NCBI GenBank assembly: GCA_947650365.1
Contig: OX393549.1
Location: 95,566,195 to 95,630,194 of the forward strand
Direction: 5' to 3'
Length of the DNA stretch: 64,000 bases
Source of the DNA: Chamaelirium japonicum
Taxonomy: Eukaryota > Streptophyta > Magnoliopsida > Liliales > Melanthiaceae
In this document: positions 1-11,750 of the stretch, in pieces
Layout of the letters: every line of letters begins with the position of its first letter
Position numbering within the stretch: position 1 is the stretch's first letter
Translations under genes and position numbers: made by a program
Notes under the pieces: generated by a model
The model's input: the letters and a program-made list of their open reading frames with translations, nothing else
Told to the model about the DNA's origin: nothing
Database searches by the model: none

Positions 1-1550
1 CATGGAAGTCTCTCCCGTATTGTGACATGGACGTCTTTTAAAAAGCTAGAATTCTTCTTCCGTGTGTGAACACAACTCTCTTTTAAATTCATTTAAAATT
101 TATCATAAAGATAATAAATTTTTATTCAATGGCATTTTATGGTCATTTGATGTTAATCTCTCTCTCTCTCTCTCTCTATCACACACACACACACACTAAC
201 AAGTGAATCAAACTCACTTTAGATTTCACATTTCTTTGAACAATTGTGATGTCGCCTTTGCCAAATGAAGTGCATCAAGTACATTCGGGCATTGCTCGGG
301 TTTCTTACTAGTATATATACTAAAATGGAAGCCTCTCTCCCGTGTTGTGACATGTGGACATTTTTTAAAGAGCTATAATTCTTCTTCCGTGTGTGAACGC
401 AACTCTCTTTTAAATCCATTTAAAAATCTATCATAAAGATGATAAATTTTCATTCAATGACATTTAATAGTCATTTGATGTTAATCTATCTCTCTCTCTC
501 TCCCTCTAACAAGTGAATCACACTCACTTTAGATTTTACACTTCTTCAAATAGTTTTCATATCGTCTTTGCCAAATGGCGTGCATCAAGTTCTCTCACGT
601 GCTGTGACACGTGGACCTCATTTTAATAACCAGATCTTTCCCCCGCGTGTGAATGCGGTTCTCGCACATAAATCCTATTGAAAACCTATTATAAAGATGA
701 TAAATACTCATTTAGTAGCATTTAAAGGTCATTTGATTTTAATAGGATAAGAATTAGAAAAACCATTTGATATTAATCTGGAGTGAGTGAGCCAAACTGA
801 TTCAAGATTGCATATTTTTTCGGACGGCTGTGATATTATCGGTGTCCAGTTGCGTACATCAAGTTCATCCGGGCATTGCCCGGGTTTCGTACTAGTCTAT
901 ACTATATACTAAAATGGAAGCCTCTCTTCCGTGTTGTGACATGTGGACATCTTTTAAAGAGTTAGAATTCTTCTTCCTTATGTGTGAACACGGCTCCTTT
1001 TTAAATCCATTTAAAAACCAACCATAAAGAGAAAAAAATTTATTCAATGATATTTAATATCATTTGATGTTAATCTCTCTCTCTAACAAGTGAATCACAC
1101 TCAATTCAAATTTTATATTTTTTTAAACAGTTGTGATGTTGTCTTTGCCAAATGGCGTGCATCAAACACATTCGGGCATTGCCCGGGTTTCTTAATAGTA
1201 TCTATACTAAAATGGAAGCCTCTCTCCCGTGTAGTGACACGTGGATGTCTTTTAAAGTGGTAGAATTCTTCTTCCGTGTGTGAACACGGCTCTCTTTTAA
1301 ATCCATTTAAAAACCTACCATAAAGATGATAAATTTGCATTCAATGGCATTTAATGGTCATTTGATGTTAATCTCTCTCTCTTTAACAAGTGAATCACAC
1401 TCACTTTAGATTTCACACTTCTTCGAACAGTTGCGATATCGTCTTTGCCATATAATGTGCATCAAGTACATTTGGGCATTGCCCGGGTTTCTTACTAGTA
1501 CATTATTTGGGCATTGCCAAATAATGTGCATCAAGTACATTTGGGAATTG
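1..1550 (+). mobile_element. Head-to-tail array of short Helitron-like non-autonomous elements
   Basis: About five units of roughly 300 bp follow one another (about 1-312, 313-592, 593-896, 897-1199, 1200-1499), plus a scrap to 1550. Complete units start near TCTATACTAAAATGGAAGCC and end with a short GC hairpin (CCGGGCATTGCCCGG in the third unit), followed about 10 bases later by CTAGT. A TC-type start, a 3' hairpin and a CTRR-type end without terminal inverted repeats are the known hallmarks of Helitrons. The first unit lacks its start and the second lacks its 3' end. No protein is encoded. The alternative is an unrelated tandem satellite, but the conserved hairpin and CTAGT end favour Helitrons. 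Confidence 0.7.
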
Positions 1551-1552
1551 GT

Positions 1553-1590
1553 GAGCTGTAGACCTCACCAATTCTAACAATCTCCCACTA
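1553..1590 (-). repeat. Polypurine tract and truncated 3' LTR stub of Copia-1
   Basis: On the minus strand a purine tract (AGTGGGAGAT) is followed at once by TGTTAGAATTGG, the same start as the 5' LTR at 9904. After 27 bp (down to 1553) the match with the 5' LTR stops and the sequence folds back on itself into the Helitron-like array. Confidence 0.75.
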
Positions 1591-2327
1591 GGTCTAACGA
1601 GGAATAACGGTGTTGAGCTCTGTAGCTTCTACATGCTGCCCAAAAGCCTTTGCAGGAATTCCCTAAAGGAATTGACAACATTGTCTGTAGATTCCACCTC
1701 AGTACCGCTACTTGCATTTCCTCCTATAACTGTCAGATCAAGTGGAGTTTGTACTTGATGGGTTTCCCCTAACGGTGGTGCCTAGTCTCCTTGAATCTTA
1801 CTTACCGCTCTTCTGTTGTAACAACAGATAACTGAGCCTCTGGTACGTGTCCCAAGTTCTCTAAGAACTTCCTAAGCCTTACCACCTTATATACTACCTC
1901 GCATGCAACTACGTTCTAAGCCACTGTGGTAGAGTCTGTGATGCACTCTTGCTTCACACTCTACCAACTACCGCTTCTAATCCCAAGATAAAAATAATTC
2001 CTGAAATCGATTCTCTGGAACACACATCTGACACCAAAGTCAGATCTTGTGTGTCCAATCGATATCAGGACCTATGAAGTGCAAGCTAACTCACAATCCT
2101 TACTTAATGAGGATTTCTGAGTATACCCTTCACTTCGGTCCAGAGATCTGGACCCGGTTTGACTGAAACCATCCTATCTTCCTGCTGCGCAATAGATATC
2201 TAGCCTCGTAAACCGAATCTGGCTAGAATCTTATCTTTATGCGTAGTCTGTGACAGCAAGAGAATCTTGCTCTGGTAATCTCGAGTTACCTTGATTCCCA
2301 GAACATAACTCGCCTCACTAGGGTCTT

Positions 2328-2570
2328 TCACATCGAATTGTGATGACTACAAGCCTTTACCGTAAACAATATTCCTACGTCATTTTCAATCAGTAGAATA
2401 TCGTTAACGTAAAGTACTAAATACACCCTTGTAGCTATTTCACCTTTCTTGTACCAACTTGGTTTATCCTCATTCTGATCAAATCCGTGTGAGCGGATTC
2501 CCTTGATCAAAATAGGCATTCCATCCTGGATGCTTGCATCAATCCATAAATAGACCGTTGCAACTTGCAT
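2328..2570 (-). pseudogene. Copia-1 reverse transcriptase fragment
   Basis: This 80-codon minus-strand frame has the Copia reverse transcriptase signature. A GFDQNEDKPSWYKK-like stretch is followed by LVLYVNDILLIENDVG. The catalytic motif is normally YVDD; here it reads YVND, so an active-site aspartate is lost. It continues into a frameshifted, stop-filled remainder and is a dead remnant of pol. Confidence 0.85.
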
Positions 2571-2925
2571 TCCATATCTTCCTAACCTACTGACACAAAC
2601 CCTGGGGCTACATCATCCATATGTCCTTTCCAAATTCCCGTTAGGGAATAACTATCTTGACATCCATCAACCAGATCTCCCAACTATAATGGGCTGTGAT
2701 GGATTAAGAGGATCCATTTATAGACTTAGGCATAGCTACCAGTGAGATGGTTTTGACATAGTCAATCCCTTCTCCTTTGGCAACTAATCTAGCTACTTAA
2801 GTCTTAACCGGGTGCTCTTCTTATACACCTCCTATACCCTGAAGGGTGATAGTGCTGTAAGTGTCAAGACTGTTCCAAGGGACATTGATGCAAGCTTGCC
2901 TCCATGGTCTTTTGTCAGTCAAAGC

Positions 2926-3800
2926 TGTCGGAAGCTCCCACTACTTCTTCGTAGCTCTAGGGATCATCCTCCTGAAACTCTGGATTAACTATCGAAGTTT
3001 CTCCATAGTATCTTTTATGGGTGCAAAAATTGTACCGGACCAGATCAGAGCAGCATGGACCCGCGCAACGGCCCAAATGGGTAAGCCCGCTTGGGTCCAC
3101 ATGGGCCCACTCTACGAGGCTCATAGATCAAGCCCTACCCCTTATTGGGCCCGAACAACGGCCCAATAAGGGCCCAGCAAGGAGGCCCAGAACCAGTGCC
3201 ACGTCATCAGCGCCACGTCATCACTGCCATATCGGGCACGTGCCTACGCTATAAAAGGACCCCCAAGGCATCCAGGAAGGGGGTTGGTCATTCGATCAGA
3301 GGAAGAGAGGATTCAAAGCCAGAGCTTACTTCTCTCCTTCGAGTTTCTTTTCTTGTTGCTCCGTGCAACCCCCACTGTAAAAAGCTTCTCTCGGCCTGTC
3401 GAGAGAACGCTTCCCACCTTTATATTTATTATAGTGGAAACTAGGTGGCACCTCTCGCCCGGAGACGTAGGTCGTAAGACCGAACTTCGACAATAACTCC
3501 ATGTGTCATCTCTCTCCTTCTCAACTTTCTAATCCCTAACTCTACAAACAATCCAATTCAATCAAGGCTGTGGGGTGGGATTCTCGATCAAGGCGGCTCG
3601 GAAATTTCCCCCCATATCTTTCAGGAGCTCTGATGGTCCCACAACGACGAGGTGGTGGTGGTACAAAGGAAGCTCCCACTACTTCTTCGTAGCTCTAGGG
3701 ATCATCCTCCTGAAACTCTGGATTAACTATCGAAGTTTCTCTATAGTATCTTTCAGGAGCTCTGATGGTCCCATAACGACGAGATGGTGGTGGTACAAAA
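2926..3800. repeat. Tandem duplication of a pol segment, one copy split by an LTR-like insertion
   Basis: A segment of about 142 bp occurs twice. The first copy is 2926-3015 plus 3613-3665 and the second is 3666-3800. They are nearly identical (for example GGAAGCTCCCACTACTTCTT at both starts). The first copy is split by the 0.6-kb insertion described separately. The intact second copy shows what the site looked like before insertion. Confidence 0.8.
3016..3612 (+). mobile_element. Solo-LTR-like insertion inside Copia-1
   Basis: A 0.6-kb segment without protein coding is bounded by TATGGG on the left and CCCATA on the right. It is flanked by a direct repeat of the target (TCTTT, or TATCTTT if the bounding TA is counted as target). 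The uninterrupted copy of the same site is at 3745-3755. A TATA-like CTATAAAAGG lies at about 3250, so the element reads on the plus strand. Size, promoter-like box and short target duplication fit a solo LTR or a TRIM remnant. The family was not identified. Confidence 0.65.
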
Positions 3801-4249
3801 GTGAATTGTTTCTACAGTGTCTGGTATACTAGTTTCTTGTATCATCTACTCCCACTACGTTTTCAGATGCGCACTCTCTACCAGTACCCAGTAGTTCACC
3901 CAGAACTACCTTACCGGTAAACTTATGGTCTATAATATAATCCTGGTCTAGGTAGATGGTGTTCGTAGAAACGATTACCTTCCAAACCTCAAGATCGTAG
4001 AATAGTCCACCTTATGCCTCCTAAGGGTAACCTACAAACAGATATACCTGGAACTATATCTCCATCTGATCCCTCTTGTCCTTTTGCACAAGTGCAGGAC
4101 AACCCTATATCTCGAGACACTATAGTGCCAGCTTTCGCTTAGACCATAGCTTTCTATAGGTCTGAGGCACTGATCTAAATGAGATATAGTTTCAGATATA
4201 AACTACTGTTTTAAGGTATAACCCCACCAGAATGTGGGTAGTACATTTG

Positions 4250-4460
4250 GCAATATTCATCATACTACGGACCATGTCAAACAGAGTCCGATTCCTTCTC
4301 TCGGAGACTTCATTCTGACGTGTCATCCTTGGAGCATTTAACTGGGAGATAATCTCATGCTCCCTCAGGATCCTATGGAACTCGTCCGATAGTGACTTAC
4401 TCCTTCAATTAAATCGAAGAGTCTTCTATCGTCTAGACGCTCTTGGAACCATAGACGTCA
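4250..4460 (-). pseudogene. Copia-1 integrase core fragment
   Basis: The minus-strand translation of this stretch reads as the integrase core region of Copia elements. It includes SDEFHRILREHEIISQL followed by NEVSERRNRTLFDMVRSMM. The usual QNG before VSERRNRT reads QNE. Stops and frameshifts surround it. Confidence 0.7.
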
Positions 4461-5220
4461 AAATTAACTAACTCCTATACCTTTGTGGCCCTTTTAGTTA
4501 TTCTGCCTTCCAGATTACACTCATAGGTTAGAAGGATCTCCGATGAATCTGTGAACAGAAACTCGGCCTTCTATCACATCTGAATTTATCTAAGGCAAAA
4601 TATCTAAATCAGAGGGGTCACAAATAGGATAGATTCTCCGAAGGATTTAGATGAATTTAAATTAGACGCTGCAGCTGTCATGAAATCTATTTCCGAATTA
4701 GGATTAAATACAAAGAGATTTTTCTGATCTATTCCTCTAACTATGAAGCTATCTATTCAGTTTAAGATACACACCTACGGTGCTGTCTAAAACTAAAAAA
4801 CTTTATTTACCAAGGAGGAAACAGAACTACATCTCTAAAAACAAAATCCGTGTTTCGGAAAAACTAAGACAATCATATCTAACAGCTTCTGCAGCGGCTT
4901 ATGGCATCAGTACCTATGTTAGGATTACTTCACTATAAAGTAGCCTTCTGCTTTCCTTGAATCTCTGTAGACCCGAAGTCTACATTCTAAGAAGCATAAG
5001 TACTGCTACTAGATAGCGACTCAACTCCTAACATCCTAAGGCTATACTCAATCTTCAAATACTCCCTATACTCGCCAAAACAGAAACAATTTCATCCTTA
5101 GCGTTACTAGACTTAGGAGTCCACACCAGTTTCTGCACTAGAATAGTTTTCGATCTCTTATAAGTTACTCCCTTTGGTCCTTCTAAAGAAGACCTAGGTT
5201 AAGCACTAAAGGCTTTGCCT

Positions 5221-5445
5221 TTAATCTTGATCCCATCCTTTGTCTCTTGGAAATCTCCTTAGAAGTTCTGCGTTTATCATCTCTAACTTGTTAAAGCTAA
5301 AGTCTCTGATAACGCCTTCGAAGGTTCCAAACAAGGATGCAAGACAGACGTCTTCCACCACCTCGTCATCTGACACCATGTCTTTGGAATCTAGTTCGAT
5401 CTGGAACTCAAAGATGTGTTCCCGAACAAGCATACCCACTGACAT
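5221..5445 (-). pseudogene. Copia-1 gag (UBN2-like) fragment
   Basis: A 74-codon minus-strand frame resembles the part of Copia gag that carries VREHIFEFQIEL and FSFNKLEMINAELL, a leucine-rich UBN2-type pattern. It lies between the integrase remnant and the primer binding site, as expected for gag. The start and end are degraded. Confidence 0.55.
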
Positions 5446-7562
5446 CTCGGTACCGACAAGTATCTTGGTGGATAAGCGATGAGTCTACCGACTTTGCCTA
5501 ACAGACATCTTATGCAAGTAAAACTTTATTAGAGAAGACCCGGCATATCTCTGACTTGCTTCTAAGGAGTTGTTTGCAAGTCTGCTATGACACAGAACTT
5601 GCACATCTCCTCAGACTCTCGCTAGTCATCATATGTCCTAGTTAGTACCCTAGTGATATCTGAACCCATTAGATCTAGTACAAGGATATTTAGATTACAA
5701 GTCAATGTACGTTTACTACCTTATGCATAAGCTAAAGAAAACACTTCCGCTCTACGTAGTTAGAGACCCGATAACTGGTTCTCTTATGGGATAGCGGATA
5801 GGGGAACTATATGGTTGAATGAAAAACGAATGCAAAATAACTTATTTTATGGATTTTGAAAACAAGCTAATTATATCCAAATGCCAACGCTACCCTCACA
5901 GCGAAGACACATCTATGGATTAATTAACCATGTATGTAAGATCTCAGAATCGACTGCACCTGCCCGAGGGGGCATCATGCAATGTCAATCCGCTTACACG
6001 GGCCTTTTCTTGACCCAGTCCAAATCTGCCAACTAAGGACTTTGATGGACCATGGTTATCTTTTGGCCAGTACCACATGATCACCATTGTCTTTGCAACG
6101 AATACCTCACGTGTACTTCGGATGCTTAACCACGAGCCTAGGCAATTACGGAACGGAAGTTCTAACGACCCCCACGAGGGTGAGTAAAGCCTGAACCCTT
6201 GGCGCCGTAACCGCCATATCCCGAGGGATCACTAAGTAGCTTGGCATGGAAAAACACAGCTCTCACCCGAGGGGGTTGTTGAGTTATGCCCTCCCACCCG
6301 AGCACGAAGTGATTGGCCGTGGAGGCCAGAGGATCTATAAAAGTCCTCTCTTGCATCCCTTATTAAATTTGAGGGTTATTTTATGCAAGTATGAGTGTAC
6401 ACTAAAGTCACGACAACCTATACACTAGACCCTGGTCATACCGTGCTCCCACTAGCGTTTCAAGACTTTCGCGAAGTATTAATCAATCTCGGAATATCAT
6501 AGTCCCTGCCTCGAGTGGATTTCTCCACTTAAGGGTCACATTACATATTCCAAGAAGATCGATGCTCCGCAAATCTAGCTATCACGCTAATGCTCTGGAG
6601 ACTAGCCTAAGGTCAGACTGACAGGAAAGGTCTTTCACTACCATGGCGCCTCGCTTATAAATTTGACAAATGATATCATAGTAGAATTCCAACTCATTCT
6701 AGGTTTCGATGCTGGCCAAATAGGCACACCCGACTAATCGGGTGTTGACCTAATGGTGGCATAACCAAATGTGAGGAATTCATGCTATCATCAAGGGCCA
6801 ATTAAATAATAGGCATCACTAGTGGAATCCTATCCTAATAAGGTCGCTAGGGCCCGAGGGGAAAGGGCATCCCTCTAATACAGATAAACAAATTATCGCA
6901 TCGGGGTTCTCTACAGAAATATAAAGAACTACTAAAAGAAATAAGCACACAACTGAATCAAGTTCAGGGTTCGATCCCTGAACCTGACTGGCACAGCGCA
7001 GGCTCTCTGTCTCCTTTGCAAGGCTCCTCGATCCGGTGCAAGCCTCTGTATACGATCTCCTGACGCTTTCTACCCTTTGCCATCATCGTGTACGCTTCGC
7101 CGGATCGCCATCATCCTCTAAGGTTCCGCTCGTTCTCCCGGTGGTGGATCTCCACGGCAAGTCCTCCTCTTTAATCTGTAACCGAAAAAGATCTAGTACG
7201 CTTCGAGCAAGTGCTCGCTCGTACACAATTTCCTAGAAAGAAAAGGAAAAACAAGCCTAACACAAGCCTGGGAATCAAGGGTGGTCAACTTCCACCACTT
7301 GCCCGACTAAGGCTCTAAAACCTATCCACACACAGAAGAAAAAACATCCAGACAAATTCGCTAACATGGGGTCCGACCCCCGGTAGCAAACAATCACAAA
7401 TCTAGATTATTTTTAGAAGCGGTGCCCTGCAAGAATGATTCATAGAACATACAAAATATATACTATGCATGATCTACTCGTAGAACCCCGATGGCGGCAC
7501 ATACTATTCATGCGCGCACATGACGGTTTCATGAAAAAACATAAAACGCACACCACTAGCGT
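5446..7562 (-). other. Copia-1 leader and degraded 5' gag region
   Basis: No intact frame is visible. The stretch lies between the gag remnant and the primer binding site and is probably the long untranslated leader of the element. At about 6960-6985 it has a perfect small hairpin (GTTCAGG / CCTGAAC arms) that resembles a tRNA T-arm, but no tRNA surrounds it. Confidence 0.5.
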
Positions 7563-7574
7563 GCTCTGATACCA
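7563..7574 (-). other. Primer binding site of Copia-1 (initiator tRNA-Met type)
   Basis: The minus strand reads TGGTATCAGAGC two bases after the LTR end ...TTCCAACA. This is the standard initiator tRNA-Met primer site of plant Copia elements and fixes the orientation of the element. Confidence 0.9.
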
Positions 7575-7576
7575 AT

Positions 7577-9904
7577 TGTTGGAAATAAATCCATGGTAGA
7601 GGCCCGCAGCGGAAGCAAAGAGAAGGTCTGAAGACCGTGAGCGGTGTGCGTTACATATCAAAATTTTCATCGAAACGATCTACACATGCGTGTATGAATC
7701 TAGCATGGCAACTACGCGAACCCCTAACGACGATCTAACGCGAAAGAACAATCTAGCATGCATGCATGTTCTATTTATGTTAGATCTACTTGTTAGAGAT
7801 CATACCTGCGTGCGGACTCTTTCACCGCGACAAATTTCTTCTTTATCGATGGAGACGGGCTCGGATCTGCTCGACATAGCTTCGGTACAACGACCATAAC
7901 TTTTTAATCCGAACTCTGATTGGGATAAAATTTGGACTGCATGTAGCCAACTTTGAGACGCAACTTTTGCAATAAGTTTCACCTCGTTTGGACTTCTGTA
8001 TCTCCCGTAATCGTAGAAACAACATTAATTTTCTGTGCAGATTCTGGACAGCAAAAGGTTGCGGGAGACGCCTTCTAGTTCACCCGATCTCACACGATGC
8101 ACGGTACCTCGTCGATGGATCTCTGAGTGCCTCCATACGACAATCCTTCTTCTTCTACGAAATACCACGCGAGGAAGACGAGACGCCATCCATTGGCGCA
8201 AACAAGGGCGAGAGAGACGAGAGAGGAGAAGAAATAAAGGAGAGGGGGCGGCTAGGGTTTCCCCATTGCTTGGCCTGCCCCCTATGGGTTGCACCATGCA
8301 TTAGGCCGACCTCCCCTCTCCCCATTGCTCTATATATAGGGCCGGCCTTATCCTTTTGGATAGGGCTAGCGGATAATGTTGACTGATTCAAACATCCTCC
8401 CTATATATCTCTTCTTTATCTCTATCTTTTCCTTGATTTTGAAAACGGTCAAAACCAGCCCATTTTCTGTGCCTCATGACTGGCCCTTTCATCGGAGGCA
8501 ACAACCTCCTGAAACCAATAGGGCCGGCCTTGACCAGTCTCTCAACACTTAGGGCCGGCCCCCCTAGTACATAGTGACGCATGGTATGACCAAAACGCCC
8601 TTATATCACTAGTTGGCCGTTCCTCGTGTATGAGACTTTGCAAGGCACACATAAGTGAAGTGCACCAGTAATTTCACTATTCTCTGAGGTTCCCATAGGG
8701 TGCCCCTAGTGAAGTCAACTAGTCAACTCGCAACATGTCCTAGTGCTTCGCACCCATGTAGCAAAGTCCACTTATGACAAGGAATTGCTACATGCGTCTC
8801 TGCACTAACCTAGGGTTTCCCCTTAGTGCACACACATAGCTACGCATCTACCGTGCACTAGTGCGAAGCACTCACGGAGCGTAGGCTTGGACTTCTCGCT
8901 TCCTCTAACTACGTTCTCTGTTTCGAGAAGATGGTACAAGACCCGTACATAATGTCGATAAGGTGGAACCTTCAGGGACCAGGGTTCATGGCTTCCAACT
9001 CAGACTCGATCGACACACTACCCGAGTATACCATCGATCCTCTAAGTCCGAGTTAACCTGCGTAGCCACCCAAAGTGCGACGCAGGCTGCACTCCAATTC
9101 CCCCGGACTTACTATGTTCTCCCTTATACCCCTGCTCTCTGCTTAGTATGGTAAACTCGCTGTCCCTCCATCTGGTGCCATGATGCAACTCGAGCGGTGG
9201 AGAATACCGTCAGACTCGAGTGCTCATTTGACTCGGTTCCTTCCAGGTTGACCATATACATCGTACCTCTGATTACTCTGACGAGCAATCGGATCCGTCA
9301 CCAGTCCAACTGATGACCACCTGGCCAGGGTTTAATACGACGTAGATCAGACCAAGGAACGCACCTCCCATTAGGGGTATGGATAGCCTGCAGGAGTGAC
9401 ACGCTGATGCAACGCTAGCCGGGTAACCCAATACATCATGGTTTTGGATCACTGCATCCGGATCCTCACACATTGGTGCGCCAAAGCACCACACAACTGG
9501 TTAGTCCACCAGACATGGTTCCTCAGGGTTTAGGACCGTTTTACCCTAAGCAGAAACACGGTTTAGTGCACCGGTGTCTGCTCACCGATCTGTGCACCGT
9601 GTTAGTTCCGTTCGGCCACAGACACTGTGCCTGGTAATGACCGTGGTGGAGACACCATGCTCTGTCATCCCAACAGCTTATCCTGATAGGGCGACCAACC
9701 CTAATCAGAGCTGCGAACGTATTTAGGTTACATGAGACCAGTCCCTTGAGTCTCCCACTCAAGTGGATTACCATGTAACCATGGCTCTATGTTCTGTAAT
9801 CAGAACACGTACTAAAGTACGTACCAATATGCAATCCTATACTATCAACCATACATAGCTAAACTATTGGTTTTTACGAGCTGTAGACCTCACCAATTCT
9901 AACA
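7577..9904 (-). repeat. 5' LTR of Copia-1
   Basis: This 2.3-kb LTR runs TGTTAGAATTGG... to ...TTCCAACA on the minus strand, with TG/CA ends. A TATA-like box (CTATATATAG) lies at about 8329-8340, suggesting transcription starts a little below it. It is long for a Copia LTR, so a cryptic insertion inside it is possible. The 3' LTR survives only as 27 bp, so LTR divergence cannot be used for dating. Confidence 0.8.
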
Positions 9905-10183
9905 GCACTGCCTCGTCGTGTCCCTCGTGAAGGTAGTGAAGGACCTCCTGGGAGGTTGCCACACTATCCAGGATGCTCCTGCCCTTGATGAAGCTGACTG
10001 AGAGTGTTCGATCAGGTCTGGGAGCAAAGAGGCCATCCTGGATGAAGTGATCTTCGCCACTGCCTTGTAAATGCAGTTAGACAGGCTAATCAGCCTGAAG
10101 TCCCGGATGGAGCGAGCACCTTCTCTCTTCGGAATGAGGACGATCCAAGAATGATTCAGGAGATACAAAAGTTGGGTTTTCAT
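9905..10183 (-). pseudogene. LINE reverse transcriptase fragment
   Basis: The minus-strand frame contains SWIVLIPKREGARSIRDFRL followed by ISLSNCIYKAVAKI, the early fingers part of plant non-LTR (L1-type) reverse transcriptase. Only about 90 codons remain and the frame ends abruptly at the repeats on its right and the Copia-1 LTR on its left. It is a broken LINE piece. Confidence 0.8.
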
Positions 10184-10880
10184 TAAAAGAGGTCTTACCC
10201 ACCTATTGAGTAGATGAGTCGTTTTTTTTTTTATTTAGCCCTCCTATTATACAAGCGGTTTTTTTTTAATATTGCTGAACACCTGTTGCCCCTGACATGG
10301 TAGATGAGTACAACCGTCTGCTTTATCCAACCCCGATCGGTGAATCACACTAAGCCCAAAGAAGGGTGTGCTTAGGTGACACATCAGGAAATCTCCATTA
10401 AGATGGAAAACTGGATGGCCGAATAGCAGCTCTCAGAGACCCCCTCATCCCCCAGCTTCTGATCCTCCCCCCTGTGTTCTCCGATCTCATCATCATTGGC
10501 GATCTTGCTTTTGAAATTTCCGCCTCCCTCCTCCTTTTGATCGGTGATCTTTCCCTCATGATCGTCGTTGGGGATCGATCCGTGCATGGGATCGGATTTA
10601 CCGGAGGGCAAGAGGGGGATCTCCCCAAGCGCCTCTTATCCCATTTCGCCCCTTTTGATTTCACGACGATCGATCACAAAAAAATACGAGAAAGGAGATG
10701 AACGGCATAACGAGGGTTCGGGAACGAGTGGAACAAACGGGTTGGCGATATTGAAAGGAGTAGAGGAGGGGTGGGGTTTTATCATGATCAAAAATTAAAA
10801 AAAATAAACCCACTGGTACAACAGGCAGTCAACAATATTAAAAAAAAGAACTAATATGTCTATCATGCAGTTTTTTTAAA
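10165..10880. repeat. TIR element, copy A
   Basis: First of three related copies (the others are near 11030-11750 and 13440-13885). Imperfect terminal inverted repeats of about 30 bp lie at 10259-10288 and 10819-10848 (TTTAATATTGCTGAACACCT against its reverse complement). The interior is GC-richer and has no convincing gene; open frames on both strands shift between copies. It looks like a non-autonomous DNA transposon, family unknown. Confidence 0.6.
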
Positions 10881-11030
10881 CCCTAAACCCTAAACCCTAA
10901 AACCCTAAACCCAAATTGGGATAATCAAAGAGTCAAAATGTGACTTAATATATCATCAACAAGTAAGATCATTTAGTGTGCAATAATTTTAAAAAAAAAA
11001 TCATAAAAAATATAATGATAAGAAAAGATA
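10870..11030. other. Spacer with short telomere-like tract
   Basis: It begins with five CCCTAAA-type units, then an A-rich stretch that recurs before the third repeat copy near 13340-13440. No gene seen. Confidence 0.5.
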
Positions 11031-11750
11031 CAAAAGTTGGGTTTTCGTTAAAAGAGGTCTTACCCGCCTAATGAGTAGATGGGTCGATTTTTTTTTTTAT
11101 TTAGCCCACCTATTGTACAAGCGGTTTTTTTTTTTTTTAATATTGCTGAACACCTGTTGCACCTGACGTGGTAGATGCCTACAACCGTCTGCTTTATCCA
11201 ACCCCGATCGGTGAATCACACTAAGCCCAAAGAAGGGTGTGCTTAGGTGACACATCAGGATGTCTCCATTAAGATGGAAAACTGGATGGCCGAATAGCAG
11301 CTGTCAGAGGCCCCCTCATCCCCCAGCTTCTGATCCTCCCCCATGTCTTCTCCGATCTCATCATCATCGACGATCTTGCTTTTGAAATTTCCGCCTCCCT
11401 CTTCCTTTTGATCGGTGATCTTTCCCTCATGATCGCCGTTGGGGATCGATCCGTGCATGGGATCGGATTTACCGGATGGCAAGAGGGGGATCTCCCCAAG
11501 CACCTCTTATCCCATTTCGCCCTCTTTTGATTTCACGACGATCGATGACAAAAATACGAGAAAGGAGATGAACGGCACAACGAGGGTTCAGGAACGAGTG
11601 GAACAAACGGGTTGGCGATATTGAAGGGAGTAGAGGAGGGGTGGGTTTTTATCATGATCAAAAATTAAAAGAAATAAACCTGCTGGTACAACAGGCGGTC
11701 GACAATATTAAAAAAAAGAACTAATCTGTCTATCATGCAGTTTTTTTAAC
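11030..11750. repeat. TIR element, copy B
   Basis: Nearly identical to copy A over about 700 bp, with inverted ends at about 11125-11160 and 11689-11718. Small indels shift all reading frames relative to copy A, which argues against coding. It leads directly into the captured gene fragment on its right. Confidence 0.6.

Larger units (their letters stand above)
1553..9904 (-). mobile_element. Decayed Copia LTR retrotransposon (Copia-1)
   Basis: A Ty1/Copia element lies in reverse orientation. Reading leftwards from 9904 there is a 5' LTR (7577-9904), a primer binding site matching initiator tRNA-Met (7563-7574), a leader, gag relics (5221-5445), integrase relics (about 4250-4460), reverse transcriptase relics (2328-2570), a purine tract and only the first 27 bp of the 3' LTR. 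All coding parts are broken by stops and frameshifts, so it cannot move by itself. It carries an internal duplication with an LTR-like insertion (2926-3800). Its 3' LTR is cut short at the Helitron-like array. Confidence 0.85.

Noticed and set aside
6960-6985. tRNA T-arm-like hairpin
   Set aside because: No acceptor stem, D-arm or anticodon arm surrounds it; it is an isolated inverted repeat in the Copia-1 leader.
11255-11503. Conserved-looking frames shared by the TIR element copies A, B and C
   Set aside because: Small indels shift the frame ends and starts between copies, and no protein family is recognisable, so coding is not supported.
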